A DNA stretch of 64,000 nucleotides from CAWGHZ01 sp963775315 (GTDB lineage Bacteria > Pseudomonadota > Alphaproteobacteria > MPNO01 > DASWLB01): positions 1,798,001 to 1,862,000 of the forward strand of contig CAVZIN010000007.1 of the NCBI GenBank assembly GCA_963775315.1, written 5' to 3'. The position numbers were made by a program, and so were the translations under genes. Positions 43,029-53,633 of this stretch are shown piece by piece (within the stretch, counting starts at the first letter, position 1; every line of letters begins with the position of its first letter). A model generated the notes under the pieces. That model had not been told where the DNA came from, did not search any database, and saw nothing but the letters and a program-made list of their open reading frames with translations.

Positions 43029-43931
43029 CTACAGCGCGTCCGCGCCGGAGATGATCTCGATCAGCTCCTTGGTGATGGCGGCCTGGCGCGTGCGGTTGTA
43101 GGTGAGCGTCAGGCGATCGATCATTTCGCCCGCGTTGCGCGTGGCGTTGTCCATGGCGGTCATGCGCGCGCCCTGCTCGGAGGCGAAGCTTTCGAGGAGC
43201 GCGCGGAACACCTGCACCGCGAGGTTGCGCGGCAGCAGGTCGGTCAGGATCTCGGTCTCGTCCGGCTCGTACTCATAGATCGCGCGGCTCGCGGTCGCGC
43301 CGGGCGCCGCCGGCGCCTCGCCCGCCTCGGCCACGGGCGGCGCGAACGGGATGAGCTGTTGGCGGGTAACGATCTGTGAGATCGCCGAGCGGAACCGGTT
43401 GTAGATCACGGTGCAGACGTCGAACTCGCCTGACGCGAACATGTCGAGCACCTTGCGGGCGATCTGGTCGGCCTTCTCGAAGGTGAGGCGCGGCCGGTCG
43501 ATCTCGTCGAAGGTGGCGACTATTTTGCCGCCATGGTCGCGCCGCAGAAGGTCACGCCCCTTCCGTCCGACGCAGACAAGCTTCACCGTCTTGCCCTCGC
43601 CCTCGAGGGTCCGGATCAGCTGGCGCGCCGAGCGCACGATCGAGGCGTTGAACGCGCCGCAGAGCCCGCGGTCGGAGGTGACGACGACGACGAGGTGGCT
43701 CGCGTCCGAACCGGTGCCGCCGAGCAGGCGCGGTGCGCCCGCGCCGGAGGGAAGCGCGCCCGCGACCGAGCCCAGCATGCGTTCCATGCGCTCGGCATAG
43801 GGGCGAGCGGCGACCGCCTGTTCCTGGGCGCGGCGCAGCTTGGCCGCCGCGACCATCTTCATGGCCGAGGTGATCTTCTGCGTCGAGCGGACGCTGCGAA
43901 TGCGGACCCTTAGGTCCTTGAGGCTGGGCAT
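43029..43931 (-). CDS. atpG: F1 ATP synthase gamma subunit
   Basis: The 300-residue central-shaft protein has MPSLKDLRVRIRSVRSTQKI then TSAMKMVAAAKLRRAQ at the N-terminus, and the terminal helix ARMTAMDNATRNAGEMIDRL then TLTYNRTRQAAITKELIEI. It lies between atpA and atpD. Confidence 0.97.
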   Translation of the reverse strand: MPSLKDLRVRIRSVRSTQKITSAMKMVAAAKLRRAQEQAVAARPYAERMERMLGSVAGALPSGAGAPRLLGGTGSDASHLVVVVTSDRGLCGAFNASIVRSARQLIRTLEGEGKTVKLVCVGRKGRDLLRRDHGGKIVATFDEIDRPRLTFEKADQIARKVLDMFASGEFDVCTVIYNRFRSAISQIVTRQQLIPFAPPVAEAGEAPAAPGATASRAIYEYEPDETEILTDLLPRNLAVQVFRALLESFASEQGARMTAMDNATRNAGEMIDRLTLTYNRTRQAAITKELIEIISGADAL

Positions 43932-43967
43932 CGCGTCGGGTTCGCCTTGTGCGTGCGGCTTATGGGT

Positions 43968-45502
<1,535 letters not shown>

Positions 45503-45503
<1 letters not shown>

Positions 45504-46063
45504 CAGCCGGCCCCTTTCATGGCGAGTTGAAGGCGCTGCAGCTTTGAGCGCAGCGAGGAATCGAACATGCGCGAGCCCACCTTGACGACGAGCCCGCCGA
45601 GCAGCTCCGGCTCGATCTTGGTCTCGATCGAGACCTTCGAGCCGATCGCGCGGCGGAGCGCCCCGTCGAGCGCGGTGCGCTGGGTATCGGACAGCGGCTG
45701 GGCGGTGGAGACGACGGCGGTGATCTCTCCGCGGTGGCGGGCGAGGTCCGCCCTGAACGCGGCGATGATTGCCTCCAGCGCGAACAGCCGGCGGTTGGCG
45801 ACGACCACCCCGATGAAGCGGCGCACCAGGGGATCGAGCTCGGCCTTCTCCAGCACCGCCTCGACGGCGCGGCCCTGGGCAGCGCGCGTGACGACGGGGC
45901 TGCGGATCAGCCGGCGCAGGTCGGCGGACTCGCCGATCATCTCGGCCAGCCGCGTCAGGTCGGCGGCGACCCGGTCGAGCGCGCCGGAATCACGCGCCAG
46001 TTCGAACAGGGCCGTGGCGTAGCGCTGGGCGAGCCCCGCAACACCTGTAGCCTCAGCGGACAC
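45503..46063 (-). CDS. atpH: F1 ATP synthase delta subunit
   Basis: The 186-residue protein begins with AGLAQRYATALFELARDSGA and has RRFIGVVVANRRLFALEAII in the middle. The end, ELLGGLVVKVGSRMFDSSLR, is diagnostic of delta/OSCP. It starts with GTG. It heads an F1-only operon; the F0 genes (atpB, E, F) are not in the window, as is usual for alphaproteobacteria. Confidence 0.95.
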
Positions 46064-46397
46064 GTGGCATCATCCTCGAAGTCGGACCCGACAGGGCATC
46101 CGGTAATAGATTGAAAACCCGACGATTTTTACGCCCGTAACCGGGCGTCTTCGGGCCCCGCCGGAAAGGCCGGCAGTTACTACCATAGGGGTTTTGGCAT
46201 TGCAACAAGGGGCGGCGGCGGTTCGTCGCGCCCCTTCGCCCGGCTGCTGTGACAAGCGGGCCGGGAATCGGAACCGCGCGCGCGACCGTCCCGTTGCGAA
46301 GGATAGAAAGCGCGCAAGGCCTGCCGGCCGGCACGCGCCGGACCCGCTTCAAGGAGAATCCGATCGCAGCAATTGCAGTTACAGAGAGGAGAGTCAC
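46064..46397. other. Divergent intergenic region (atp operon / PRC-barrel gene)
   Basis: About 330 bp with no supported gene. It must hold the divergent promoters of atpH and the PRC-barrel gene. On the minus strand TTGCAA-N17-TAGTAA (within about 46179-46207) is a possible atp promoter. A perfect 7-bp hairpin ACGCCCG-TAAC-CGGGCGT (46131-46148) lies in the presumed atp leader. Confidence 0.4.
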
Positions 46398-47501
46398 GTG
46401 AAAGCGACATTCCACGCGAAACCCGCCTATGCCGCGCTGGCGCTCGGCGCCGCGCTCGCGCTTGCCGGGGCACCGGGCGCGCAGGCGATGCAGAACCAGC
46501 AGAGCGACAACCAGACGAGCGGCCAGAACGCCGGTTCCCAGAACCAGAACGGGAGCTTCCGCCTCGCCGACGCCGAATCGCTCATGGGCGCGAAGATCGA
46601 GAGCCAGGACAACAAGAACATCGGGACGGTGAAGTACCTGATGATTGATCCCTCCGACGGCAGCGTCGTGCTCGCCCTGGTGCAGAAGCCCAACATGATG
46701 GACAAGTTCATCGCCGTGCCGTGGCGCAAGCTCGACATCGCCCATTGGCAGGCCGCCGAGAACGGCAGCAACAACAAGTCCATCGAGCTGATGGCGCCGG
46801 CCAGCGTCACCAAGGACGCGATGACCTATTCGATCAAGGACGTCGCCCGGCTGTCGACGCCGATCGCCCAGACCAAGATGTACAACGTCTATGGCATCCC
46901 GGTTCCCGGCAAGAACGGCGCCGAGAACGGGAACGGCACGAACAACAGCCAGGCGATGAACGAGGGCTCCAACAACGACGAGGCCAACGAGTCGGCCCAG
47001 GAGGAGCAGAACGAGTCGTCGCAGAACGGCAACAACCAGTCAAACGAGCAGTCGAACGAGCAGGCGAACGCCGGCCAGGCGCGACCCGTCCTGTTCGTCG
47101 GGCATGAGTTCGTCGGCATGGTGGAAACGCCGGCCGTCACGCTCGACAACAAGCTGAAGGGCAGCGAGGTCGTCGCCGACAACGGCAACAAGATCGGCAC
47201 GATCAAGAACATCGTGATCGATCTCGACCACGGGCGCGTCGCCTACGCGCTGGTCGACGCCCAGCAGAACCTCGGTATCGGCGAGAAGGTGCCGGTCCCG
47301 ATGTCCGCGCTGCACTGGTCCGGCAAGGGCACCTACACGCTCGCGCAGGGCGACAAGTCCGACTTGCAGGGCGCGGCCCAGGACCTGTCCGACCAGTCCC
47401 TGCCGGCGAGCGTCAGCGCCTCCAAGTTGTCGCAGCTCTACCAGCGCTTCGACGCCCAGCCCTACTGGCGGAACGGGCAGAACGGGCAGCAGGGGCAATA
47501 G
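46398..47501 (+). CDS. Secreted protein with two PRC-barrel domains and an Asn/Gln-rich linker
   Basis: The 367-residue protein starts at the GTG at 46398 after GAGAGGAGAG. It has a signal peptide (AALALGAALALAGAPGAQA). PRC-barrel 1 (about 55-135) reads LMGAKIESQDNKNIGTVKYL. A low-complexity linker rich in Asn, Gln, Glu and Ser follows (about 175-230; for example NGNNQSNEQSNEQANAG). PRC-barrel 2 (about 250-325) reads GSEVVADNGNKIGTIKNIVI. The linker needs many AAC/CAG codons and stands out in this genome. Function is unknown; it is possibly an envelope or stress-surface protein. A terminator follows. Confidence 0.8.
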   Translation: MKATFHAKPAYAALALGAALALAGAPGAQAMQNQQSDNQTSGQNAGSQNQNGSFRLADAESLMGAKIESQDNKNIGTVKYLMIDPSDGSVVLALVQKPNMMDKFIAVPWRKLDIAHWQAAENGSNNKSIELMAPASVTKDAMTYSIKDVARLSTPIAQTKMYNVYGIPVPGKNGAENGNGTNNSQAMNEGSNNDEANESAQEEQNESSQNGNNQSNEQSNEQANAGQARPVLFVGHEFVGMVETPAVTLDNKLKGSEVVADNGNKIGTIKNIVIDLDHGRVAYALVDAQQNLGIGEKVPVPMSALHWSGKGTYTLAQGDKSDLQGAAQDLSDQSLPASVSASKLSQLYQRFDAQPYWRNGQNGQQGQ

Positions 47502-47526
47502 CGGCGGCCGGCCTTGCGCGTCACGG

Positions 47527-47553
47527 GAGAGGGGCTTCGGCCCCTCTCTTTTT
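47527..47553 (+). terminator. Rho-independent terminator
   Basis: GAGAGGGGC-TTCG-GCCCCTCTC forms a perfect 9-bp stem with a TTCG loop, followed by five T. It ends the transcript of the PRC-barrel gene. Confidence 0.85.
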
Positions 47554-47655
47554 GACCGCGCGCGTGGCGGCGGCAGTACGCGCGACGAGGCCAATCCCAT
47601 AGCGTCCGGGCGCCCGCGGCGGTATCGTCCTCCCAGCCACGCATCGGGGGACGCA

Positions 47656-48447
47656 ATGAAAGCGACGGTCAACGGCGTCACGCTCAACTACGTCATCGAG
47701 GGACGCGAAGGCGCGCCCTGGGTCACCTTGTCGAACTCGCTCGCGACCGACCTCACCATGTGGGACGACCAGGTCGCGGCGCTGAAATCCGACTGGCACG
47801 TCTTGCGCTACGACAAGCGCGGCCACGGCCAGTCGCCCGCCCCCACGCCGCCCTGGCTGATGAACGACCTGGTGGCGGACATCCTGGCGCTCTGGGACCA
47901 TCTCGGCATCGAGCGGTCGCACTTCGCCGGCGTCTCGATCGGCGGGATGATCGCGCTCGGCCTCGCGCTGGACCATCCCGGCCGCGTCACCTCGATCACC
48001 GTTGCGGATTCGCGCGCCGACGCGCCCGAGCCCTACCGCGCCAACTGGCCGCCGCGCATCGAGATCGCGAAGTCGAAGGGGATGGCGCCGCTCGCCGATC
48101 CGACGATCGAGCGCTGGTTCACCGACGGCTACCGCGCCGCCCATCCCGACACGATCGCGCGCTTCCGCAAGATGGTGTCCTCGACCTCGGTCGACGGCTA
48201 TGTCGGGTGCGGCCACGCGCTGGTGAACCTCGACTACCTGCCGCGCATCGGCGGGATCGAGACGCCGACGCTGATCCTCTGCGGGCTGCAGGACGGCATG
48301 CTGGAGCCGTCGCGCGACATGCACAAGCGCATCCCCGGCTCCGACTACGCCGAGTTCGGCCCGGCCGGCCACATCTCCAACGTCGAGCAGCCGGAGCGCT
48401 TCAACGAGGCGTTCCTGTCCTTCCTCGCGAAGCACCGGAACGGCTGA
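47656..48447 (+). CDS. Alpha/beta hydrolase (3-oxoadipate enol-lactonase-like)
   Basis: The 263-residue protein has the nucleophile elbow GVSIGGMIALGLALDHPGRV, the acid in LILCGLQDGMLEP and the His in GHISNVEQPERFN. The opening VNGVTLNYVIEGREGAPWVT and the SNSLATDLTMWDDQV oxyanion segment match PcaD-type lactonases. No other beta-ketoadipate genes are adjacent, so the substrate is open. It ends 1 bp before the next gene. Confidence 0.82.
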   Translation: MKATVNGVTLNYVIEGREGAPWVTLSNSLATDLTMWDDQVAALKSDWHVLRYDKRGHGQSPAPTPPWLMNDLVADILALWDHLGIERSHFAGVSIGGMIALGLALDHPGRVTSITVADSRADAPEPYRANWPPRIEIAKSKGMAPLADPTIERWFTDGYRAAHPDTIARFRKMVSSTSVDGYVGCGHALVNLDYLPRIGGIETPTLILCGLQDGMLEPSRDMHKRIPGSDYAEFGPAGHISNVEQPERFNEAFLSFLAKHRNG

Positions 48448-48448
48448 C

Positions 48449-49867
48449 ATGGCGCAGACCTTCCGCGAGCGCGCCGACGCGAAGGCGGTCCCGCTCGTCG
48501 CGCTCGACAAGGCGGAATTCGCCGCCTGGCTGAAGCGCCAGGATTCGAGCCTCCGGGCCTGGGTCGCCGCGACCGACTTCAAGGCCGAGCCCGGAAGCTG
48601 GCGCATGGTCGCCGGCACGGACGGCGCGCTCGACCGCGTGCTGGTAGGCGCCGATCCGGCGCAGGCCTACGCCAACTGGTCAGCCGTCGCCGCCGCCTTG
48701 CCGCCCGGCAGCTACCGCATCGAGGGGCGGCTCGACGCGCGCCACGCGACCCAGGCCGGGCTCGCCTGGGCGCTCGCCGGCTACAAGTTCGCGCGCTACA
48801 AGTCGGACGCGAAGGCCGGTCCCGCCCGCGCGCTGGCATGGCCCGAGAATTGCGACCGCGCCTATGTCCAGCACACGGCGTTCGCCACGTCGATGGTGCG
48901 CGACCTGATCAACACCCCGACCGAAGACCTGGGCCCGGCGGAGCTCGCCGCGGCGGCGCGCGATCTCGCCCGCCGGCACAAGGCGAAGTTCGGCGTGATC
49001 GTCGGCGACCAGCTTCTTGCCAAGAACTACCCGACCGTGCATGCCGTCGGACGCGCGTCCTCGCGCCCGCCCCGGCTGATCGACATCGTTTGGGGGCGCC
49101 CGTCCGACCCGAAGGTGACGCTCTGCGGCAAGGGGGTGTGCTTCGACACCGGCGGGCTCGACCTCAAGCAGGCGTCCGGCATGCTGCGCATGAAAAAGGA
49201 TATGGGCGGCGGCGCGCACGTGCTTGGCCTCGCCCACATGATCATGGCGCACAAGCTGCCCGTGCGGCTGCGCGTGCTGGTGCCGGCGGTCGAGAACTCG
49301 GTCTCCGGCAACGCGATCCGCCCGCTCGACGTGGTGAAGACGCGGAAGGGGATCACCGTCGAGATCGGCAACACCGACGCCGAGGGGCGGCTGATCCTGT
49401 GCGATGCTCTGGCCGAGGCCGACCGCGAGAAGCCCGAGGTGATCGTCGACTACGCGACGCTGACCGGGGCGGCGCGCGTCGCGCTGGGGCCGGACCTGCC
49501 GGCGCTGTTCTGCAACGACGACGGCTGGGCCGAGGCCGCGCTCGCCGCCGGGACGCGCGAGGACGATCCGATGTGGCGCATGCCGCTGTGGAAGCCCTAT
49601 CGCGAGCTGCTGAAAAGCCCGGTCGCCGACATCAACAACGTGTCGGATGGGGCGCAGGGCGGCGCCATCACCGCCGCGCTCTACCTCAACGAGTTCGTGA
49701 GCTCGACGACGCCCTGGCTGCACATCGACCTGATGGCGTGGAACGGGCGCGACAAGCCAGGCAAGCCGCAAGGCGGCGAGGCGCAGGCGATGCGCGCGGT
49801 CTACGCGCTGATCGCCGAGCGGTTCGGCACGCGCAAGCCCGCGCGCGGACGGAGGGTAAGCCGATGA
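48449..49867 (+). CDS. Leucyl aminopeptidase family protein (M17)
   Basis: The 472-residue protein has the M17 metal and active-site residues: GKGVCFDTGGLDLKQASGML, KKDMGGGAHVLGLA and NTDAEGRLILCDALAEAD. It removes N-terminal residues from peptides using two metal ions. It is translationally coupled to its neighbours: it starts 1 bp after the hydrolase and its stop overlaps the next ATG (ATGA). Confidence 0.92.
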   Translation: MAQTFRERADAKAVPLVALDKAEFAAWLKRQDSSLRAWVAATDFKAEPGSWRMVAGTDGALDRVLVGADPAQAYANWSAVAAALPPGSYRIEGRLDARHATQAGLAWALAGYKFARYKSDAKAGPARALAWPENCDRAYVQHTAFATSMVRDLINTPTEDLGPAELAAAARDLARRHKAKFGVIVGDQLLAKNYPTVHAVGRASSRPPRLIDIVWGRPSDPKVTLCGKGVCFDTGGLDLKQASGMLRMKKDMGGGAHVLGLAHMIMAHKLPVRLRVLVPAVENSVSGNAIRPLDVVKTRKGITVEIGNTDAEGRLILCDALAEADREKPEVIVDYATLTGAARVALGPDLPALFCNDDGWAEAALAAGTREDDPMWRMPLWKPYRELLKSPVADINNVSDGAQGGAITAALYLNEFVSSTTPWLHIDLMAWNGRDKPGKPQGGEAQAMRAVYALIAERFGTRKPARGRRVSR

Positions 49868-50349
49868 ACGGCAAGGAACGGCGCGCGTTCGTCCGCAACC
49901 ACCGCACCTGCGTGTACGGCTACGCGCGCAAGGCCCATGGCCCGTCGATGTCGGTCGTCTACTACGTGATGGACGGCGACGACATACTGGTCTCGACCAT
50001 GATGGGCCGCGCCAAGGCGAAGGCGGTGGCGCGCAACCCGCAAGTCTCGCTCTGCGTGCTCGACGAGAAATGGCCGCCCACCTACCTGCTGGTCTACGGC
50101 CGCGCCCGGATCGAGGAGGAGGGCGGCGAGGAACTGATGGCCAAGGTGGTCGAGCTGATGGCGAGCCAGCCGATGCCCGCGGCCGAACGCGAGAAAATCT
50201 ACGAGATCGCCCGCAAGGAGGGCCGCATCGTCGTCCGCATCACCCCCGAGTCGACGTTCGAATCCCCGCCGCGCCACGTCTGGCAGCCCGACGACGTGAA
50301 GACCCTGTCGCACGGCTATGGCGCAACGATGCCCTGGGGCGCGGACTAG
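49864..50349 (+). CDS. Pyridoxamine 5'-phosphate oxidase-like flavin/F420-binding protein
   Basis: The 161-residue split-barrel protein begins VRNHRTCVYGYARKAHGPSM and contains ILVSTMMGRAKAKAVARNPQ then VSLCVLDEKWPPTYLLVYGR, typical of PPOX-class proteins binding FMN or F420. Substrate is unknown. It is in the same run of genes as the M17 peptidase. Confidence 0.82.
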   Translation: MNGKERRAFVRNHRTCVYGYARKAHGPSMSVVYYVMDGDDILVSTMMGRAKAKAVARNPQVSLCVLDEKWPPTYLLVYGRARIEEEGGEELMAKVVELMASQPMPAAEREKIYEIARKEGRIVVRITPESTFESPPRHVWQPDDVKTLSHGYGATMPWGAD

Positions 50350-50428
50350 GCAGCGGTGGCGCGGGCCCGTGGCGTCCGGCCGGACGTTGGGCTAGAGTTC
50401 GGGCGGTGCGCATGATCGGGAGGACGAC

Positions 50429-50848
50429 ATGGCCAAAACGATGGCGAAGCCCGAGATCATCCCCTTCGACAAGGCGACCGCCTTCCAGCGCGGCGACGGG
50501 GTCGAGACGCGCTCGTTCGTGGGCCACGACCGCGGCCAGGGCGCGCATGTCTGCACCGGCACGACGACCTTTCCCAAGGCGACCAAGATCCCGTTCCACT
50601 CGCACAATTGCGACGAGCAGGTGCTGATCCTCGAGGGCGAGGCGCAGGTCGACATCGAGGGCGAGGCGCCGCACTTCGTGAAGAAGCACGACATGAGCTT
50701 CATCCCCGAGGGGCGGGTGCACCGCTTCATCAACACCGGCGACGGGCCGCTCACCATCCTCTGGATCTACGACACCGAGAAGGTGACGCGCACTTTCGCG
50801 GAGTCCGGCAAGACCGTCCCGCACCTTTCGGCCTACGACAAGGTCTGA
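50429..50848 (+). CDS. Cupin-domain protein (first of a tandem pair)
   Basis: The 139-residue single cupin has metal-binding motif 1 IPFHSHNCDEQVLILEGEAQ and motif 2 FIPEGRVHRFINTGDGPLTI. It is closely similar to the next gene, which begins 1 bp after its stop. Such cupins may be dioxygenases, isomerases or binding proteins; nothing here decides. Confidence 0.85.
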   Translation: MAKTMAKPEIIPFDKATAFQRGDGVETRSFVGHDRGQGAHVCTGTTTFPKATKIPFHSHNCDEQVLILEGEAQVDIEGEAPHFVKKHDMSFIPEGRVHRFINTGDGPLTILWIYDTEKVTRTFAESGKTVPHLSAYDKV

Positions 50849-50849
50849 C

Positions 50850-51269
50850 GTGCCCCAACCCGACGTGATCCGCGCGGGCGAGGCCGAGCGCGTCGCCCGA
50901 GGCGACGGCATCGAGACGACCCGTCTGGTCTCGCCCGAGCGCAACCCCGGCGCGACGATCCATACCGGCATCACGCGCCTGCCGCCAGGCAAGGCGATCC
51001 CCTTCCACTCGCACAATTGCGACGAGCAGGTGCTGGTGCTGGAGGGCGAGGGGCTGATGGAGACGGCGGGGCGCGAGCCCGTGCGCGTCCGCCCGGGCGA
51101 CGCCGCCTTCGTGCCCGAGGGCGTTTCGCACCGCTTCCGCTGCACGAGCGGGACGGCGCTCGCGCTTCACTGGGTCTACGCGGTTCCAAGCGTCACCCGC
51201 ACCTTCACCGAGACCGGCGAGACCGTCGCCCATCTCGGCGCCGCCGACACCGTGCCGGCGAGCGTCTAG
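50850..51269 (+). CDS. Cupin-domain protein (second of a tandem pair)
   Basis: The 139-residue paralogue of the preceding gene has IPFHSHNCDEQVLVLEGEGL and FVPEGVSHRFRC. It starts with GTG. Its TAG stop lies inside the CTAG (51266-51269) into which an IS5-type element inserted, so the protein itself is intact. Before the two insertions the lipocalin-like gene at 53166 would have started about 14 bp after this stop, in the same operon. Confidence 0.85.
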   Translation: MPQPDVIRAGEAERVARGDGIETTRLVSPERNPGATIHTGITRLPPGKAIPFHSHNCDEQVLVLEGEGLMETAGREPVRVRPGDAAFVPEGVSHRFRCTSGTALALHWVYAVPSVTRTFTETGETVAHLGAADTVPASV

Positions 51270-52106
51270 GTCATGTACCCATAAAGGGGATTCCCTTTAT
51301 GGGCGGGGTGTGATTCAAGCTTCCAAACGGTGGGAGCTTGAAGATGGCGCGCTTCGATTTGACCGATGCGGAATGGACGATCATCCAGCCGCTGCTGCCG
51401 AACAAGCCGCGCGGCGTGCCGCGGGTGGACGACCGGCGTGTGGTGAACGGGATCTTCCACATCCTGCGCACAGGCGCGCCGTGGCGTGACCTGCCGGAAC
51501 GGTACGGCCCGTACACCACGGTCTACAATCGCTTCAACCGCTGGGCCAAAGCAGGGGTGTGGCTCAAGGTGTTCGAGGCTTTGAAGGCCGGCTCGCCCAC
51601 GTCGCTTCATCTGATCAACTCCTCGATCGTGCGCGCCCACCAGCACGCGGCCGGCGGTAAAAAGGGGGCGCGGATCACGCCATCGGCCGTTCTCGTGGAG
51701 GACTGACCACCAAAATCCACGTCGTGGTGGATCGTCACGGCCTGCCTGTGCGCCTGCTGCTCACCCCCGGCCAGGCCTCGGACAAGACCACCTTCCCGGC
51801 CCTGGTCGAGGGACTGGCGCTCGCTCGTCACGTCGTTGCCGACCGCGGCTACTTCGCGGCCACCATTATCGCGCTCATCGAAGCCGCTGGCGCCTTCGCC
51901 CACATCCCGTCGCAGAGCAACGTCCGGGTCCGCCGTGTCGTTGACCGCCAGATTTACCGCCAGCGCAACCTCGTCGAACGCTTCTTCAACCGGCTCAAGC
52001 ACTTCCGGCGCATCGCCACGCGCTATGACAAGCTCGCGCGAAACTTCCTCGCCGCCGTCGCCCTCGCTTCCATACGGCTCCGCATCAACCATTATGAGTC
52101 CACGAC
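51270..52106 (+). mobile_element. IS5-family (IS427-like) insertion sequence at CTAG
   Basis: The 837-bp element has inverted ends GTCATGTACCCATAAAGG (left) and GTCGTGGACTCATAATGG (right complement). It is flanked by CTAG at 51266-51269 and 52107-52110. It encodes a two-frame transposase on the plus strand. The left subterminal region also holds a palindrome CCATAAAGGG...CCCTTTATGG. Confidence 0.8.
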
Positions 52107-52110
52107 CTAG
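51344..52110 (+). CDS. IS5-family transposase (two overlapping frames)
   Basis: The first frame (51344-51706) is the DUF4096-like start: RFDLTDAEWTIIQPLLPNKP and GIFHILRTGAPWRDLPERYG. It then gives SSIVRAHQHAAGGKKGARIT, carrying the first catalytic region. The second frame, entered near 51690-51715 as SRGGLTTKIHVVVDRHG, supplies ADRGYFAATI and RQRNLVERFFNRLKHFRRIA with the final Glu. The IS427 group normally makes one protein by frameshifting. The TAG stop at 52108-52110 is supplied by the CTAG target duplication. Confidence 0.85.
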
Positions 52111-52111
52111 C

Positions 52112-53146
52112 TGTGATCCCTCAATAGGTTGTCCATCCGGGGCCGAATCTCGGATGCTGATGGGTGTCGAAGCCTGTCAGCGATGAGAAGGGGGCCCCGG
52201 ATGAACGTCCACAAGAATGCAAGACTGACGCCCCGCGGTCGAGAGCGGATCGTGCGCCTGGTCATCGAGGGCGGGCAAACGCCGGAGGCCGTCAGCGAAG
52301 CCGTAGGCGTTTGCCCGCGCACGGTGCGCAAGTGGCTGGTCCGCTACCGGGCCGAAGGTCCAGCCGGCCTCGTCGATCGCTCGTCGCGGCCGCATCGATT
52401 GCGCAAGCCGACGCCCGAACCCGTCGTTGCGCGCATCGTCGAGCTGCGCCGGCAGCGCTGGACCGGCGCCCACATCGCCGGCGAGGTCGGCGTCTCCCCG
52501 GCTACAGTGAGCCGGGTGCTGAAGCGCGCCGGTCTCAACCGCCTGAAAGCGTTCGAACCCGTCGAGCCCGTGCGCCGCTACGAGCGCGCCAATCCGGGCG
52601 AGCTCATCCATATCGATATCAAGAAGCTCGGCCGCTTCGCCCGCGTCGGCCACCGCATCAACGCCGATCGAACCACCCGCACGCGGGGCATCGGCTGGGA
52701 GTTCGTTCACGTTGCGATCGACGACGCCTCGCGCGTCGCATTCGTCGAGATCAAGCCCGACGAACGCAAGGAAAGCGCCGTCGTCTTCCTGAGCGCCGCC
52801 GTCGCCTACTACAAGGGCCTCGGCATCACCATCGAGTGCGTCATGACCGACAACGGCTCCTGCTACCGCTCCAAGGCCTTCCGCAAGGCCACTCGCCGGC
52901 TCGGGCTCAGGCACATCTTCACCAAACCCTACACCCCCAAGACCAACGGCAAGGCCGAGCGCTTCATCCAGACCGCGCTCCGCGAATGGGCCTACGCCAT
53001 CGCCTATCCCACCTCGGACCACCGGGCCGCCGAGATGCCAACCTGGCTCCACCGCTACAACTGGCACCGACCACATGGTAGCTTGAAAGCCCAACCCCCC
53101 ATCAGCCGCCTCGGTCTAACCGAGGACAACCTGTTGAGGCTCCACA
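52112..53146 (+). mobile_element. IS481-family insertion sequence, 6-bp duplication CCTAGC
   Basis: The 1035-bp element has strong inverted ends, TGTGATCCCTCAATAGGTTG (left) and TGTGGAGCCTCAACAGGTTG (right complement). It is flanked by CCTAGC at 52106-52111 and 53147-53152. It inserted exactly across the right-hand CTAG duplication of the IS5-type element, so the two lie back to back. Confidence 0.85.
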
Positions 53147-53151
53147 CCTAG
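52201..53151 (+). CDS. IS481-family transposase
   Basis: The 316-residue protein has an N-terminal helix-turn-helix (TPEAVSEAVGVCPRTVRKWL), a second HTH (IAGEVGVSPATVSRVLKRAG) and an rve integrase core with DDE motifs IHIDIKKLGR, MTDNGSCYRS and NGKAERFIQT. The ATG at 52201 is preferred to the in-frame ATG at 52129, which lies in the terminal repeat. The stop codon TAG (53149-53151) lies outside the element, in the target duplication. The gene is intact and could be active. Confidence 0.9.
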   Translation: MNVHKNARLTPRGRERIVRLVIEGGQTPEAVSEAVGVCPRTVRKWLVRYRAEGPAGLVDRSSRPHRLRKPTPEPVVARIVELRRQRWTGAHIAGEVGVSPATVSRVLKRAGLNRLKAFEPVEPVRRYERANPGELIHIDIKKLGRFARVGHRINADRTTRTRGIGWEFVHVAIDDASRVAFVEIKPDERKESAVVFLSAAVAYYKGLGITIECVMTDNGSCYRSKAFRKATRRLGLRHIFTKPYTPKTNGKAERFIQTALREWAYAIAYPTSDHRAAEMPTWLHRYNWHRPHGSLKAQPPISRLGLTEDNLLRLHT

Positions 53152-53165
53152 CCCACGAGGGGAAA

Positions 53166-53552
53166 ATGGCAGAAGCGAATGCGCGTCACGTCGGCGCCTG
53201 GCGCCTGGTCGCGCGGCGCGTCACCGCGCCCGATGGAAACGTCACCTACCCGCTCGGAAAGCCGGGCGAGGCGCGCGGCTTCCTCACCTACAACGCGACC
53301 GGCTTCATGTCCGTCGGGTTCCAGGGTGCCCCCGCGGGCACGCCAAACCAGCCGACCGGCGCCAACTGCTACGCCGGCCCGTACGAGTTCGACGGCAAGC
53401 GCATGCTGCACCACCTCGCCTACCATTCGAACGCGGCGCAGATCGGCGGCACCTACCATCGCGACGTGGCGTGGGAGGGCGACAACCTGATCCTGTCGAG
53501 CCGCGCCCCCGACGGCACGCTGGGCGAGATGATCTGGGCCCCGGTGAAGTAG
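53166..53552 (+). CDS. Lipocalin-like domain protein
   Basis: The 128-residue protein begins HVGAWRLVARRVTAPDGNVT and continues with YPLGKPGEARGFLTYNATGF M and a terminal beta-strand region. This matches the lipocalin-like family (Lipocalin_5) of small cytosolic beta-barrels. A GAGGGG ribosome site precedes the ATG. It was probably co-transcribed with the cupin genes before the IS pair arrived; it may now depend on the IS or on an internal promoter. Confidence 0.8.
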   Translation: MAEANARHVGAWRLVARRVTAPDGNVTYPLGKPGEARGFLTYNATGFMSVGFQGAPAGTPNQPTGANCYAGPYEFDGKRMLHHLAYHSNAAQIGGTYHRDVAWEGDNLILSSRAPDGTLGEMIWAPVK

Positions 53553-53633
53553 GCGCGATACGAATATAAGGTCCGTTCGCCGCGAGGAGGCCCTGCACGA
53601 ACGGACACTTGAAGCGTTTGGGAGGATCGCGGC

